Source: Novosphingobium sp. SG751A (GTDB lineage Bacteria > Pseudomonadota > Alphaproteobacteria > Sphingomonadales > Sphingomonadaceae). From it: a DNA stretch of 64,000 nucleotides. This document shows, piece by piece, positions 20,861 to 29,254 of the stretch (positions are counted from its first letter, which is position 1; the number at the start of each line of letters is the position of its first letter). A program made the translations under genes and the position numbers. The DNA lies in NCBI RefSeq assembly GCF_013149295.1, contig NZ_JABGCB010000001.1, positions 62,001 to 126,000 of the forward strand. Reading direction: 5' to 3'. A model generated the notes under the pieces. The model worked only from the letters and a program-made list of their open reading frames with translations. It searched no databases and was not told where the DNA came from.

Positions 20861-22215
20861 CACAGCACCTCCTTCAGCGCCGCCACAAGGGCCGCAATAT
20901 CTTCATCGCTCGTGCATTCCGTTGCCGTCAGCAGCAGGCCATTGGCCAGTTCGGGCTTTTCCGAATAAAGACGACCCAGCGGCACACCGCCCAAAATGTC
21001 CTTTGCCGCCAAGGCATCGACGACTTCTCGCGCATCCTTGGGCAGGATCACAGTGAATTCGTTGAAATAGGCATCATTCAAGACAGTTACGCCCGGAACC
21101 TGCGCCACAGCCTGAGAAAGAGCCTGCGCCTTGCCATGGTTGACACGGGCCAGACGTTCCAGACCAGCGCCGCCCAGAAGGCTCATATGAATGCTGAAAG
21201 CCAGCGCACAAAGGCCTGAATTGGTGCAGATATTGCTGGTCGCCTTTTCGCGGCGGATATGCTGCTCGCGCGTCGAGAGCGTCAGCACGAAGCTGCGCCG
21301 TCCTTCGGCATCCAGCGTTTCGCCGCAAAGGCGGCCGGGGATCTGGCGCAGGAACTTTTCGCGGCAACCGAACAGGCCCAGATACGGCCCGCCAAATTGC
21401 AGGCCAACGCCCAGCGACTGCCCCTCACCCACAACGATATCCGCGCCCAGCGCACCCGGTGCTTCGAGCAGACCCAGCGCAACCGGTTCGGTCACCACAG
21501 CGATCAGCAGCGCGCCATGCGCCTGCGCCGCCGCCGAAATCGCGGCCAGATCGGGGATGCGGCCCAGAATGTCGGGATATTGCACCACGACCGCGCTGGT
21601 TTCGCCGTCGATGGCCGCAATGATCGCGGCATCCTCGGCGTCCGCCGACAGCACCGGGGCCTGCGCCACCAGCACGTCATCGGTGAAACGCGCCATGGTC
21701 TGCGCGGTAGCTACATAATGCGGATGCAACCCGCCCGTCAGGATCGACTTCTTCCGCTTGGTCACGCGATGCGCCATGGCGATCGCTTCCCAGCAGGCGG
21801 TCGAGCCGTCATAGAGGCTGGCGTTCGCAATATCGGTGCCCAGCAAACGCGCCACCTGCGTCTGGAACTCGAACAGGACCTGAAGCGTGCCTTGGGCGAT
21901 TTCGGGCTGATAGGGCGTATAGGCGGTCAGAAACTCGCCGCGCTGGATCAGGTGATCGACGCTGGCCGGGATATGGTGCTTATACGCGCCGGCCCCCAGA
22001 AAGAAAGGCGCAGCCCCGGCCGAGAGGTTTTCTCCGGCAAGGCGGCCCATGTGGCGTTCGACAGCCATTTCGCTGGCGTGGGCCGGAAGGCCCGCGATGG
22101 GCCCGGACTGCAAAGCATCGGCGGGCACATCGCAAAACAGCGCATCAATATTGTCCACGCCGATCCGCGCCAGCATCGTGGCGCGGTCGGCCGGGGTGAG
22201 AGGCAAATAGCGCAT
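20860..22215 (-). CDS. gcvPA: Glycine dehydrogenase (decarboxylating) subunit 1
   Basis: A 451-residue alpha subunit of the split P protein. The N-terminus [19 protein letters not shown] and internal blocks [12 protein letters not shown] and [14 protein letters not shown] are characteristic. It lacks the PLP lysine carried by GcvPB, and the pair forms the active heterodimer. It starts 6 bp after gcvH and overlaps gcvPB by one base. Expression should follow the glycine riboswitch upstream of gcvT. Confidence 0.96.
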   Translation of the reverse strand: MRYLPLTPADRATMLARIGVDNIDALFCDVPADALQSGPIAGLPAHASEMAVERHMGRLAGENLSAGAAPFFLGAGAYKHHIPASVDHLIQRGEFLTAYTPYQPEIAQGTLQVLFEFQTQVARLLGTDIANASLYDGSTACWEAIAMAHRVTKRKKSILTGGLHPHYVATAQTMARFTDDVLVAQAPVLSADAEDAAIIAAIDGETSAVVVQYPDILGRIPDLAAISAAAQAHGALLIAVVTEPVALGLLEAPGALGADIVVGEGQSLGVGLQFGGPYLGLFGCREKFLRQIPGRLCGETLDAEGRRSFVLTLSTREQHIRREKATSNICTNSGLCALAFSIHMSLLGGAGLERLARVNHGKAQALSQAVAQVPGVTVLNDAYFNEFTVILPKDAREVVDALAAKDILGGVPLGRLYSEKPELANGLLLTATECTSDEDIAALVAALKEVL

Positions 22216-22221
22216 GGGCGA

Positions 22222-22593
22222 TTAAAGCTCCGCAATATAGGCGGCGTAAGCGGCCTCATCCATCAGATCGGCCAGTTCGCCCGCGTCCGAGACGCTCATG
22301 CGCCACAGCCAGCCTTCGCTCTCGGGCGAAGTGTTGACGAGTTCGGGGGCTTCTTCCAGAGCCGGGTTGCCCTCGGTCACTTCGCCCGAGACGGGGGCGT
22401 ACACGTCGCTGGCGGCCTTCACGCTGTCGACCACAGCGGCGGTGTCGCCCTTGCTCACGGGTTTGCCCGCTTCGGGGACTTCGACAAAGGTGATGTCGCC
22501 CAGCGCGTTCTGCGCGAAATCGGTGATGCCGACGGTTGCCACATCGCCGTCAACGGAGATCCACTCGTGGTCCTTGGTGAAATAACGGGTCAT
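22222..22593 (-). CDS. gcvH: Glycine cleavage system H protein
   Basis: A 123-residue lipoyl carrier protein. The lipoylated lysine is Lys59 in [13 protein letters not shown], in the usual tight turn between two beta hairpins. It shuttles the methylamine intermediate from GcvP to GcvT. AAGGAG lies eight bases before the ATG. The start overlaps the gcvT stop by 4 bp (ATGA). Confidence 0.97.
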   Translation of the reverse strand: MTRYFTKDHEWISVDGDVATVGITDFAQNALGDITFVEVPEAGKPVSKGDTAAVVDSVKAASDVYAPVSGEVTEGNPALEEAPELVNTSPESEGWLWRMSVSDAGELADLMDEAAYAAYIAEL

Positions 22594-23777
22594 TTTGCGG
22601 CTCCTTTGCGGAAATAGCGATGGGGAACGAAAGGCATGGCAGCGACGGTGGCAGGCAGCTTCTTGCCGCGCACGTCGATAAAGAGTTCGGTGCCGGGCTC
22701 GCCCAGGGCGGCGGGCACATCGGCCATCGCGATGGGGCAGCCGAGGCTGGGCGCGAAACCGCCCGAGGTCAGGACACCGACCTTTTCCTCGCCATGGTAA
22801 ACCTCGGCGCCTTCGCGCGCGGCCTGACGGCCCGAGAGCTTAAGGCCCACGCGGACTGTTTCGGTGCCCTGCGACAGGCCGGTCAGGATACGGTCGGCGC
22901 CGGGAAAGCCGCCTTCGGCGCGGCGACGCTTGGAAATGGCGAAGGAGAGGCCCGCGCTGATGGGGTCAATTTCTTCATTCAGATCATGACCATAGAGCGG
23001 CAGGCCCGCCTCCATGCGCAAGCTGTCGCGCGCGCCAAGGCCGATGGGCTTGACCGCCGGGTGGGTGCAAAGCATCTCGGCCAGCGCCTCGGCGCTTTCG
23101 GCGGGCACGGCGATTTCATAGCCATCTTCGCCGGTATAGCCGCTGCGGCTGATATGCAGTTCGACGCCGTTCCACACATAGGGACCGGCCTGCATGAAGG
23201 AAAGCTGGTCGACGGGCACGATCTGCGGCTGGGCGGGCGCGATGCCGAAGGAGGCCAAAGCCTCAGCAGCGCGGGGGCCTTGCAGGGCCAGCAGCGCGAA
23301 TTCGTCGCGGTGAGTCAGCGTGATGTCATCGGGCAGGAATTCGCGCAGATGGCCGATGTCGTCCCACTTGGTCGCGCCATTGACGATCAGGAAGAAACCA
23401 CCGGGCCAGCGCGTGATCATCAGATCGTCGATGATCCCGCCGGTTTCATTGAGCAGCAGCGAATAGCGCTGGCGACCAACTTTCAGGATCGAGAGATCCG
23501 CGGGCATCAGCGCTTCAAGAGCGGTGACAGCGTCCTGCTGATCTTCATCCTCGCTCGACACGACCAACTGGCCCATGTGGCTGACGTCGAAAAGCCCCGC
23601 ATTCTCGCGCGTCCACAGGTGTTCGCCCATGATGCCTTCATATTGGACAGGCATCCAGTAGCCGGCGAATTCGACCATGCGACCGCCGCGCGCGCGGTGC
23701 CAGGCATCGAGAGGGAGCGTGAGGGTTTCGGGGGTTTCGGCTTCGTCGCCCGAGTCAATATTGTATGTGTCGCTCAC
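22590..23777 (-). CDS. gcvT: Glycine cleavage system T protein (aminomethyltransferase)
   Basis: A 395-residue tetrahydrofolate-dependent aminomethyltransferase that releases ammonia and forms 5,10-methylene-THF. The family blocks [22 protein letters not shown] and [11 protein letters not shown] are present. The start is a GTG at 23777, with AAGG nine bases upstream. It gives about 20 residues before the conserved [14 protein letters not shown]. First gene of the gcv operon. Its leader of about 240 nt contains a tandem glycine riboswitch and an expression-platform hairpin. Confidence 0.96.
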   Translation of the reverse strand: MSDTYNIDSGDEAETPETLTLPLDAWHRARGGRMVEFAGYWMPVQYEGIMGEHLWTRENAGLFDVSHMGQLVVSSEDEDQQDAVTALEALMPADLSILKVGRQRYSLLLNETGGIIDDLMITRWPGGFFLIVNGATKWDDIGHLREFLPDDITLTHRDEFALLALQGPRAAEALASFGIAPAQPQIVPVDQLSFMQAGPYVWNGVELHISRSGYTGEDGYEIAVPAESAEALAEMLCTHPAVKPIGLGARDSLRMEAGLPLYGHDLNEEIDPISAGLSFAISKRRRAEGGFPGADRILTGLSQGTETVRVGLKLSGRQAAREGAEVYHGEEKVGVLTSGGFAPSLGCPIAMADVPAALGEPGTELFIDVRGKKLPATVAAMPFVPHRYFRKGAAK

Positions 23778-23800
23778 AAATCAGCCTTCCGCACAGCGTT

Positions 23801-23816
23801 GCACCAGTCCTGGTGC
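23801..23816 (-). promoter_or_regulatory. Expression-platform hairpin of the glycine riboswitch
   Basis: A 16-bp inverted repeat, GCACCAG TC CTGGTGC, lies between the second aptamer and the gcvT start. Its upstream edge touches the 3' end of the aptamer (the CAGAGGGG segment), so it could be exclusive with aptamer folding. No T-run follows, and the ribosome binding site AAGG is about 15 bases downstream. Control of translation initiation therefore seems as likely as termination. Confidence 0.5.
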
Positions 23817-24020
23817 CCCCTCTGTCACGGAAACCTGAGAGCTTAGCCCGCGCATGGGAATGCGCAGATTTACCCCTTCGGCGGCCCCTGCGCCCTATGG
23901 CCCAGTTGCACTTTCCAGAGCGTCGCTATTGACCGACACGGTCCTTATTGCCTGAGAGATTCCGGGGCGGTTGCTCCTTCGGCGCCGGATAATTCTTGCG
24001 AATCACCCGAACTCTCCCGC
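23816..24020 (-). ncRNA. Tandem glycine riboswitch
   Basis: Two glycine aptamers in the leader of gcvT on the minus strand. Aptamer 1 begins GCGGGAGAG (24020 leftwards), has the conserved core GCCGAAGGAGCAA (23971-23983) and closes with CTCTCAGGCA (23949-23958). Aptamer 2 has the core GCCGAAGGGGTAAA (23869-23882) and closes with CTCTCAGGTT (23832-23841). Both cores match the gcvT RNA family consensus. Binding of glycine should switch on the cleavage operon so that excess glycine is used as a carbon and one-carbon source. Confidence 0.95.
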
Positions 24021-24132
24021 ATCGTTCAGCGACTGAGATTCGCCATCTCTTTTTGCGGCGCAAAAGTCAAACAGCCTGTCAGAAATTCTACCCCAATACG
24101 TAATCCGCTCCATAAATCCGGCGCAATCGGGG

Positions 24133-25293
24133 TCAGACGTTGCTCAATCCTTCGGGGGCTGTGCCGTGGATCATGCGGTATTGCGCGATGGCGAAACGGT
24201 CGGTCATGCCTGCGATGAAATCGGCAATATGGCGGCTGCGCTGCGGCTCTTCCTGCGGCAGGCGGGAGGCCCATGCCTCGCCCATGCGGGAGGGGTCCTC
24301 GCGATAGGCGGCGAACAGGCCCGAAACGACCTGATGCGCCTTTTCCGCCGTGGCCAGTTGCTCCGGATGGTAATAGAGCCGGTCATACATGAACCGCTTG
24401 AGGGTCCGCTCGGCCTCGGCCATGGCGGGCGAGAAGGCGGCGCTGGCGCGGGATGCGGCGCGGATATCGACAATGCCGGCCATGCCCTGCGTGCGGCTTT
24501 GCGTTTCGGCAATCACGTCATTGACCATGATGCCTATCTGGCTGCGCACCAGCTCACGCAGCTTGCGGTCATGGGGGGCGCTGGGGTGTTTGGCCTCAAC
24601 CGCGCGCCATTGCTCGGCCACGAAGGGCTGGGTCAGCAGATCGTCGAGATGCAGGAAACCGGCGCGCAGACCATCGTCAATGTCGTGATTGTCATAGGCA
24701 ATATCATCGGCAATCGCGGCCACCTGCGCCTCAAGGCAGGACCATTCGCCCAGATGCAGCGGATAGGCCGCGTCCAGTTCGGCCAGCGCCCAGTTGGGGC
24801 TGCGCACCGGCCCGTTATGCTTGGCCAGCCCCTCCAGCGTCTCCCACGTCAGGTTCAACCCCTCATGCTCGCAATAGGGGCTTTCCAGACGCATCAGCGT
24901 GCGCAAAGTATTGGCATTGTGGTCCCAGCCGCCCTGCTCTTTCAGCGCCTCGTCCAGCGCATCCTCGCCGCTGTGGCCAAAGGGCGGGTGGCCGATATCA
25001 TGGGCAAGACAGAGCGCCTCGGTCAGATCCTCGTCCAGCCCCAGCACACGCGCGATCACGCGGCCGATCTGGGCCACCTCAAGGCTGTGCGTGAGGCGGA
25101 CCCGGTAGTGATCGCCATCGGGGGCGACAAAAACCTGCGTCTTGTGCCGCAAGCGCCGAAACGCAATCGAGTGGATGATCCGGTCGCGGTCGCGCTGATA
25201 GGGGCTGCGCGGGCCGCGGGCGATCGAGCCTTCGAGCGCGAATTCACGACCAAGGGTTTGCGATGGGTCGCAGGCCAGGGGGGATAGAGGCAT
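24133..25293 (-). CDS. dgt: Deoxyguanosinetriphosphate triphosphohydrolase-like protein
   Basis: A 386-residue HD-domain dNTP triphosphohydrolase. The first His is in RLTHSLEVAQIGR, followed by the HD pair in CLAHDIGHPPFGHSGE and later HNANTLR. These match the Dgt family, which releases tripolyphosphate from dNTPs and may tune dNTP pools or defend against phage. The ATG at 25293 (MPLSPLACDP) is chosen; an upstream in-frame extension lies inside the intergenic repeat and has no family similarity. Same strand as gcvT, 112 bp upstream of the riboswitch. Confidence 0.93.
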   Translation of the reverse strand: MPLSPLACDPSQTLGREFALEGSIARGPRSPYQRDRDRIIHSIAFRRLRHKTQVFVAPDGDHYRVRLTHSLEVAQIGRVIARVLGLDEDLTEALCLAHDIGHPPFGHSGEDALDEALKEQGGWDHNANTLRTLMRLESPYCEHEGLNLTWETLEGLAKHNGPVRSPNWALAELDAAYPLHLGEWSCLEAQVAAIADDIAYDNHDIDDGLRAGFLHLDDLLTQPFVAEQWRAVEAKHPSAPHDRKLRELVRSQIGIMVNDVIAETQSRTQGMAGIVDIRAASRASAAFSPAMAEAERTLKRFMYDRLYYHPEQLATAEKAHQVVSGLFAAYREDPSRMGEAWASRLPQEEPQRSRHIADFIAGMTDRFAIAQYRMIHGTAPEGLSNV

Positions 25294-25331
25294 GGGGAGG
25301 AAGTAGCGGAGGGAGAAGGAAAAGGAAAGGT

Positions 25332-25545
25332 GCGAGGGACTTGTCCCTCGCGCTCCCATTACTGTCTTTGTTGTGCGTGAGGTTCCGGCGGCGGGTGCTG
25401 GACGCGGCGTGGAAATGAAAAGCCTGCTGCGCGGATAGGGACAACCTCACCACGCCGCAGGCTTTAAATCACCCCCCTACCGGCGAATATCGCACCACCC
25501 CAAAAATGGGATTGTAAAGGGTCGAGACCCTTTGCCCGCCGGAGG
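25332..25545. repeat. Intergenic palindromic element, copy B
   Basis: An element of about 214 bp between the lipoprotein gene and dgt. Its left palindrome, GCGAGGGACTTGTCCCTCGC (25332-25351), is followed by CTCCCATTACTGTC. The central hairpin pairs AAAGCCTGC (25419-25427) with GCAGGCTTT (25457-25465). The right palindrome AAAGGGTCGAGACCCTTT (25516-25533) is followed by GCCCGCCGGAGGC. The right end stops five or six bases before the TAA of the minus-strand lipoprotein gene. All modules recur in copies A, C and D with compensating base changes. Confidence 0.8.
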
Positions 25546-25551
25546 CAAACC

Positions 25552-25857
25552 TTATCTTTCCCACCCGCTCATGCACAAACCAGCCGCCGCCGCCGTCACC
25601 CGAATAACCTCAGGGTCCTGAATCCGGCGCACCGCCATCACATAATCGAACAGCGACCGCTTGGGGCCTTGCAGCGCCTCCAACTGCCGCAACTGGCTGA
25701 TGGTCAGCTTATCCACCATATGCTCGGCCATGCAGGCCGAAACCGGTTCGGACAGCCCCGCCCCCACCAGAGCGGATTTCACCCGGCCACGGGCGATCCC
25801 CTGAACACAGCCCGAAAGGGCGAGGGTAAGGGCAAGAGCTGTCAGAACTTTACGCAT
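25552..25857 (-). CDS. Small lipoprotein of unknown function
   Basis: A 101-residue exported lipoprotein. The signal peptide MRKVLTALALTLALSGC ends in a lipobox LSGC with Cys17 as the acylation site. The mature part is helical (EHMVDKLTISQLRQLEAL) with conserved-looking cysteines at C43 and C95. I do not recognise a named family. It starts 13 bp after pntB on the same strand, so it is probably read with the transhydrogenase operon. The dispersed element copy B follows its stop codon. Confidence 0.75.
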   Translation of the reverse strand: MRKVLTALALTLALSGCVQGIARGRVKSALVGAGLSEPVSACMAEHMVDKLTISQLRQLEALQGPKRSLFDYVMAVRRIQDPEVIRVTAAAAGLCMSGWER

Positions 25858-25870
25858 TATCAGACCTTTA

Positions 25871-27457
25871 TCAGTGAGCCAGCGCCTTGACGATGTCTTC
25901 CACCATCTTCTTGGCGTCGGCCAGCAGCATCATGGTCTGGTCCATGTAGAAGACATCATTATCAACACCTGAATAACCCACACCGCCCATCGAGCGTTTG
26001 ACGAACATGACGGTCTTGGCCTTGTCCACGTCGAACACGGGCATGCCATAGATCGGGCTGGACTTGTCGGTCTTGGCGGCGGGATTGACCACGTCATTGG
26101 CGCCGATGATGAAGGCAACGTCGCACTGGCCGAACTCGGAATTGATGTCCTCCAGCTCAAACACCTCATCATAAGGCACGTTAGCCTCGGCCAGCAAGAC
26201 ATTCATATGGCCGGGCATTCTTCCCGCGACAGGGTGGATCGCATATTTGACCGAGACGCCTTCCTTTTTCAGCACATCGGCCATTTCACGCAGAGCATGC
26301 TGGGCTTGGGACACCGCCATGCCATAGCCGGGGATGATGATGACGCTTTCCGCCTCCTTCATCAGGAAGGCCGCGTCTTCGGCGGAACCGCGCTTCCACG
26401 GGCGCTGCTCCTTGGGCGCGCCGCCCGACGCCTCGGGCGCGGCGCCAAATCCGCCCGCGATCACGCTGATAAAGCTGCGGTTCATCGCCTTGCACATGAT
26501 GTAGCTCAAGATCGCACCCGAGGAGCCCACCAGCGCCCCGGTGATGATCATCGCGCTGTTATGCAGCGTGAAGCCCATCGCGGCGGCGGCCCAGCCCGAA
26601 TAGGAATTGAGCATCGAGACAACCACCGGCATGTCCGCCCCGCCGATGGGGATGATCAGCAGGAAACCGATGATAAAGGACAAGAGCGTGATCACGCCGA
26701 TCACCCAGAGCGACTGATCCATCGTGAAATAGCCGACAAGGCCAAGGATCGCGATGATCGTGCCAAGATTGATGACATGGCGCCCCGGCAGCATGATCGG
26801 CGAACCCGACATCTTGCCCGCCAGCTTGAGGAAGGCGATGATCGAGCCGGAAAAGGTGATCGCGCCGATGGCGATGCCAAGGCCCATTTCGATGCAGGAT
26901 TGGGCGGCGATGTGGGCCACTCCGGGGATGGTGACCGACGAGCCCCCCATAGCCTGCGCAAGCTGAGCACGAACTGGATCTGTCGCCGACGCGTTGCCGA
27001 AATCAACGGAAAGCACCAGATTGGCCAGTTCAGCAATCCCGAATGCCTGTGGATTCAGGTAAGCCGCCCAACCCACCAGCACGGCAGCCATACCGACCAG
27101 CGAGTGGAATGCCGCCACCAGTTGCGGCATCGCCGTCATGGCAATCCGCCGCGCGATGACAAAGCCAATGCCGCCGCCCAAAGCGATCGCAGCGGCAATC
27201 AGCCCAAACGAACCAAAGTCGGGAACAGTTTGAAGCCCATGCTCAATCGCAGCAGGCGCTTCGCTATAAGGATTAACCGCGGTGGGAAAATGCGTCACCA
27301 ACGTCGTGACCACGGCAATCACCATGCCGATCATGCCATAGCGATTACCCGAACGACTGGTCGCCGGAGACGACAGGCCGCGCAGCGCCAGAATGAACAG
27401 CACGCCCGAAACGAGATAGGCGAACATCGCCCATGAAGGAGTAGCGACGTGCTCCAT
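25871..27457 (-). CDS. pntB: NAD(P) transhydrogenase subunit beta
   Basis: A 528-residue beta subunit of the proton-translocating transhydrogenase. About nine membrane helices (residues 1-265) precede a linker (SGGAPKEQRPWKRGS) and the NADP(H)-binding domain III (SVIIIPGYGMAVSQAQHA; GANDVVNPAAK). It uses the proton gradient to reduce NADP+ with NADH. The start ATG shares one base with the pntAb stop (TGATG). Final member of the pntAa-pntAb-pntB set. Confidence 0.96.
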   Translation of the reverse strand: MEHVATPSWAMFAYLVSGVLFILALRGLSSPATSRSGNRYGMIGMVIAVVTTLVTHFPTAVNPYSEAPAAIEHGLQTVPDFGSFGLIAAAIALGGGIGFVIARRIAMTAMPQLVAAFHSLVGMAAVLVGWAAYLNPQAFGIAELANLVLSVDFGNASATDPVRAQLAQAMGGSSVTIPGVAHIAAQSCIEMGLGIAIGAITFSGSIIAFLKLAGKMSGSPIMLPGRHVINLGTIIAILGLVGYFTMDQSLWVIGVITLLSFIIGFLLIIPIGGADMPVVVSMLNSYSGWAAAAMGFTLHNSAMIITGALVGSSGAILSYIMCKAMNRSFISVIAGGFGAAPEASGGAPKEQRPWKRGSAEDAAFLMKEAESVIIIPGYGMAVSQAQHALREMADVLKKEGVSVKYAIHPVAGRMPGHMNVLLAEANVPYDEVFELEDINSEFGQCDVAFIIGANDVVNPAAKTDKSSPIYGMPVFDVDKAKTVMFVKRSMGGVGYSGVDNDVFYMDQTMMLLADAKKMVEDIVKALAH

Positions 27458-27753
27458 CACTTCTTCTCCTTCTTCTTATACATGGCCAACATGCGCGCCG
27501 TAACCGCAAAGCCGCCAAAGATGTTGACCGAGGCCAGCACCACCGCACCCAGCCCCAGCCATTTCGACACGCCGCCCGCAGCGCCCAGCCCCGAGGCCGC
27601 CGCCGCAATCAGCGCGCCCACCACGATCACCGAGGAAATGGCGTTGGTCACCGCCATCAACGGCGTGTGCAGCGCGGGCGTGACCGACCACACCACATAA
27701 TAGCCGACGAAACACGCCAGCACGAAAATCGACAGGATCGAGATAAAGTCCAT
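27457..27753 (-). CDS. pntAb: NAD(P) transhydrogenase subunit alpha 2 (membrane part)
   Basis: A 98-residue membrane protein with three hydrophobic segments (about 4-24, 36-56, 63-84) and a Lys-rich C-terminus. This is the membrane portion of the alpha subunit, encoded separately as in Rhodospirillum-type three-gene transhydrogenases. The segment [20 protein letters not shown] is typical. It starts 12 bp after pntAa and overlaps pntB by one base. Confidence 0.95.
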   Translation of the reverse strand: MDFISILSIFVLACFVGYYVVWSVTPALHTPLMAVTNAISSVIVVGALIAAAASGLGAAGGVSKWLGLGAVVLASVNIFGGFAVTARMLAMYKKKEKK

Positions 27754-27765
27754 TGCGCCCTCCCC

Positions 27766-28896
27766 TCAGAGCAGTCGCGGATTGACGATCTGACCACCTT
27801 GCGTCAGCCGGATCGCGTTGCCGATTTCCTCGTCCAGAACGGGTCGCCCCGTCTCCTTGTCCCAAAAGGCCGAGAGGAAGTTGTAGAGATTGCGCGCGAA
27901 CAGCGCCGAAGCATCGGCGGGCAAATGCGCAGGCGTGTTGCTGTAACCGATGATCTTGACGCCGTGGCGATCCACGATCTGATCGGGAACGGAGCCTTCG
28001 ACATTGCCGCCCTGCGCCACGGCAAGGTCGAAAATGACGCTGCCCGGCTTCATCGTCGCGATCTGCGCGTCCGAAATCAGGCGCGGCGCGGCGCGACCGG
28101 GGATCAGCGCCGTGGTGATGACGATGTCCTGCTTGGCGATATGGCTGGACACCAGTTCGGCCTGCGCCGCCTGATATTCCGGGCTCATTTCGGTGGCATA
28201 GCCGCCCGCGCCCTCGCCCTCGATGCCCGCTACATTTTCCACGAAGATCGGCTTGGCGCCAAGGCTCTGGATCTGCTCTTTGGTCGCACTGCGCACGTCC
28301 GTGGCAGACACCTGCGCGCCCAGACGCCGCGCGGTGGCGATGGCCTGAAGCCCCGCCACGCCCACGCCCATAATGAACGCCTTAGCCGCCGAAATCGTGC
28401 CCGCCGCCGTCATCATCATCGGAAAGGCGCGGCCGTAAACGCCCGCCGCGTCGATCACCGCCTTATACCCGGCCAGATTGCTCTGCGAGGAGAGGATATC
28501 CATCGACTGCGCGCGGGTGATGCGCGGCATAAATTCCATCGCCAGCGCCTCAACCCCGGCCGCCGCATAGGCTTCAATGCGCCCGCGCTGACCAAAAGGA
28601 TCAAGCCCCGCCGCGACCCACACGCCCGGCTTTGCGCCCGAGAGCAGGCCCGCATCAGGCCCCTGAACCCCCAGCACAATATCCGCGCCCGCCATCACCG
28701 AGGCCGCATCGCCCAAGACCGCACCGACGGCCGCATAATCAGCGTCAGCAATCGAGGCGGCAAGCCCCGCCCCGCTTTCCACCGCCACAATCGCGCCAAG
28801 GTTTGTGAACTTCTTCACCGTTTCCGGCGTCACGCAGACGCGCGTTTCCCCCGCCGCTCTTTCTGCAAGAGCGGCGATACGCAATTTATCCGTCAT
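27766..28896 (-). CDS. pntAa: NAD(P) transhydrogenase subunit alpha 1 (NAD-binding)
   Basis: A 376-residue soluble domain I that binds NAD(H). The start ETRVCVTPETVKKF and the Rossmann motif MGVGVAGLQAIATARRLGA are clear, and the alanine-dehydrogenase-like fold is complete. The membrane part is encoded by the next gene. It lies 10 bp after the 41-residue aa3-oxidase subunit IV gene, so the two respiratory-chain-linked genes are likely cotranscribed. Confidence 0.96.
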   Translation of the reverse strand: MTDKLRIAALAERAAGETRVCVTPETVKKFTNLGAIVAVESGAGLAASIADADYAAVGAVLGDAASVMAGADIVLGVQGPDAGLLSGAKPGVWVAAGLDPFGQRGRIEAYAAAGVEALAMEFMPRITRAQSMDILSSQSNLAGYKAVIDAAGVYGRAFPMMMTAAGTISAAKAFIMGVGVAGLQAIATARRLGAQVSATDVRSATKEQIQSLGAKPIFVENVAGIEGEGAGGYATEMSPEYQAAQAELVSSHIAKQDIVITTALIPGRAAPRLISDAQIATMKPGSVIFDLAVAQGGNVEGSVPDQIVDRHGVKIIGYSNTPAHLPADASALFARNLYNFLSAFWDKETGRPVLDEEIGNAIRLTQGGQIVNPRLL

Positions 28897-28906
28897 TCCA
28901 GACCTT

Positions 28907-29032
28907 TCAGCGGGAGATGAGATAGACGACGAAAGCGGCCACGATGGCGATGACCGGGGTGCTGACCTTGATCAGGCGAATGAAACCCTCATAGGTTTGC
29001 CGCGCGGTGGTAATATCCTGAGTGTTTGCCAT
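28907..29032 (-). CDS. aa3-type cytochrome c oxidase subunit IV (microprotein)
   Basis: A 41-residue membrane microprotein. A soluble amphipathic start (MANTQDITTARQTYEGFIRL) is followed by one transmembrane helix (about 22-40: STPVIAIVAAFVVYLIS) and a stop after Arg41. This matches the small bacterial aa3-type oxidase subunit IV family. The ATG at 29032 and the 10-bp gap to pntAa suggest it leads the pnt operon. No oxidase core subunits lie in the window. Confidence 0.8.
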   Translation of the reverse strand: MANTQDITTARQTYEGFIRLIKVSTPVIAIVAAFVVYLISR

Positions 29033-29254
29033 TGATTTTACCCCTGTCCCATTATTCTTGTGCAATTCTTATCACCCTCAATCCTCAGCACAAGGCCAAA
29101 CATGATCCACGGCAAAAGATAAATTGCACTATAGGTCAAATTTCATTTTCCACCACGAAGCCCAACATGGTGGACGCCGCCCCGGAAAAAATCAGGACCG
29201 CTGACAAGACGCGCTTAAGCAGGTCTTTACCCAATTTGGCTAAATCCTGCCTTT
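29033..29254. other. Divergent intergenic region, no gene seen
   Basis: A comparatively A/T-rich 222-bp gap between the divergent subunit IV/pnt operon and the NtrC-family regulator. It must hold promoters for both, but no pair of -35/-10 boxes stands out and no hairpin or RNA gene was recognised. Confidence 0.5.

Noticed and set aside
19376..20968. A 530-codon plus-strand frame opposite gcvPB
   Set aside because: Shadow of the conserved P-protein subunit, without motifs or ribosome binding site.
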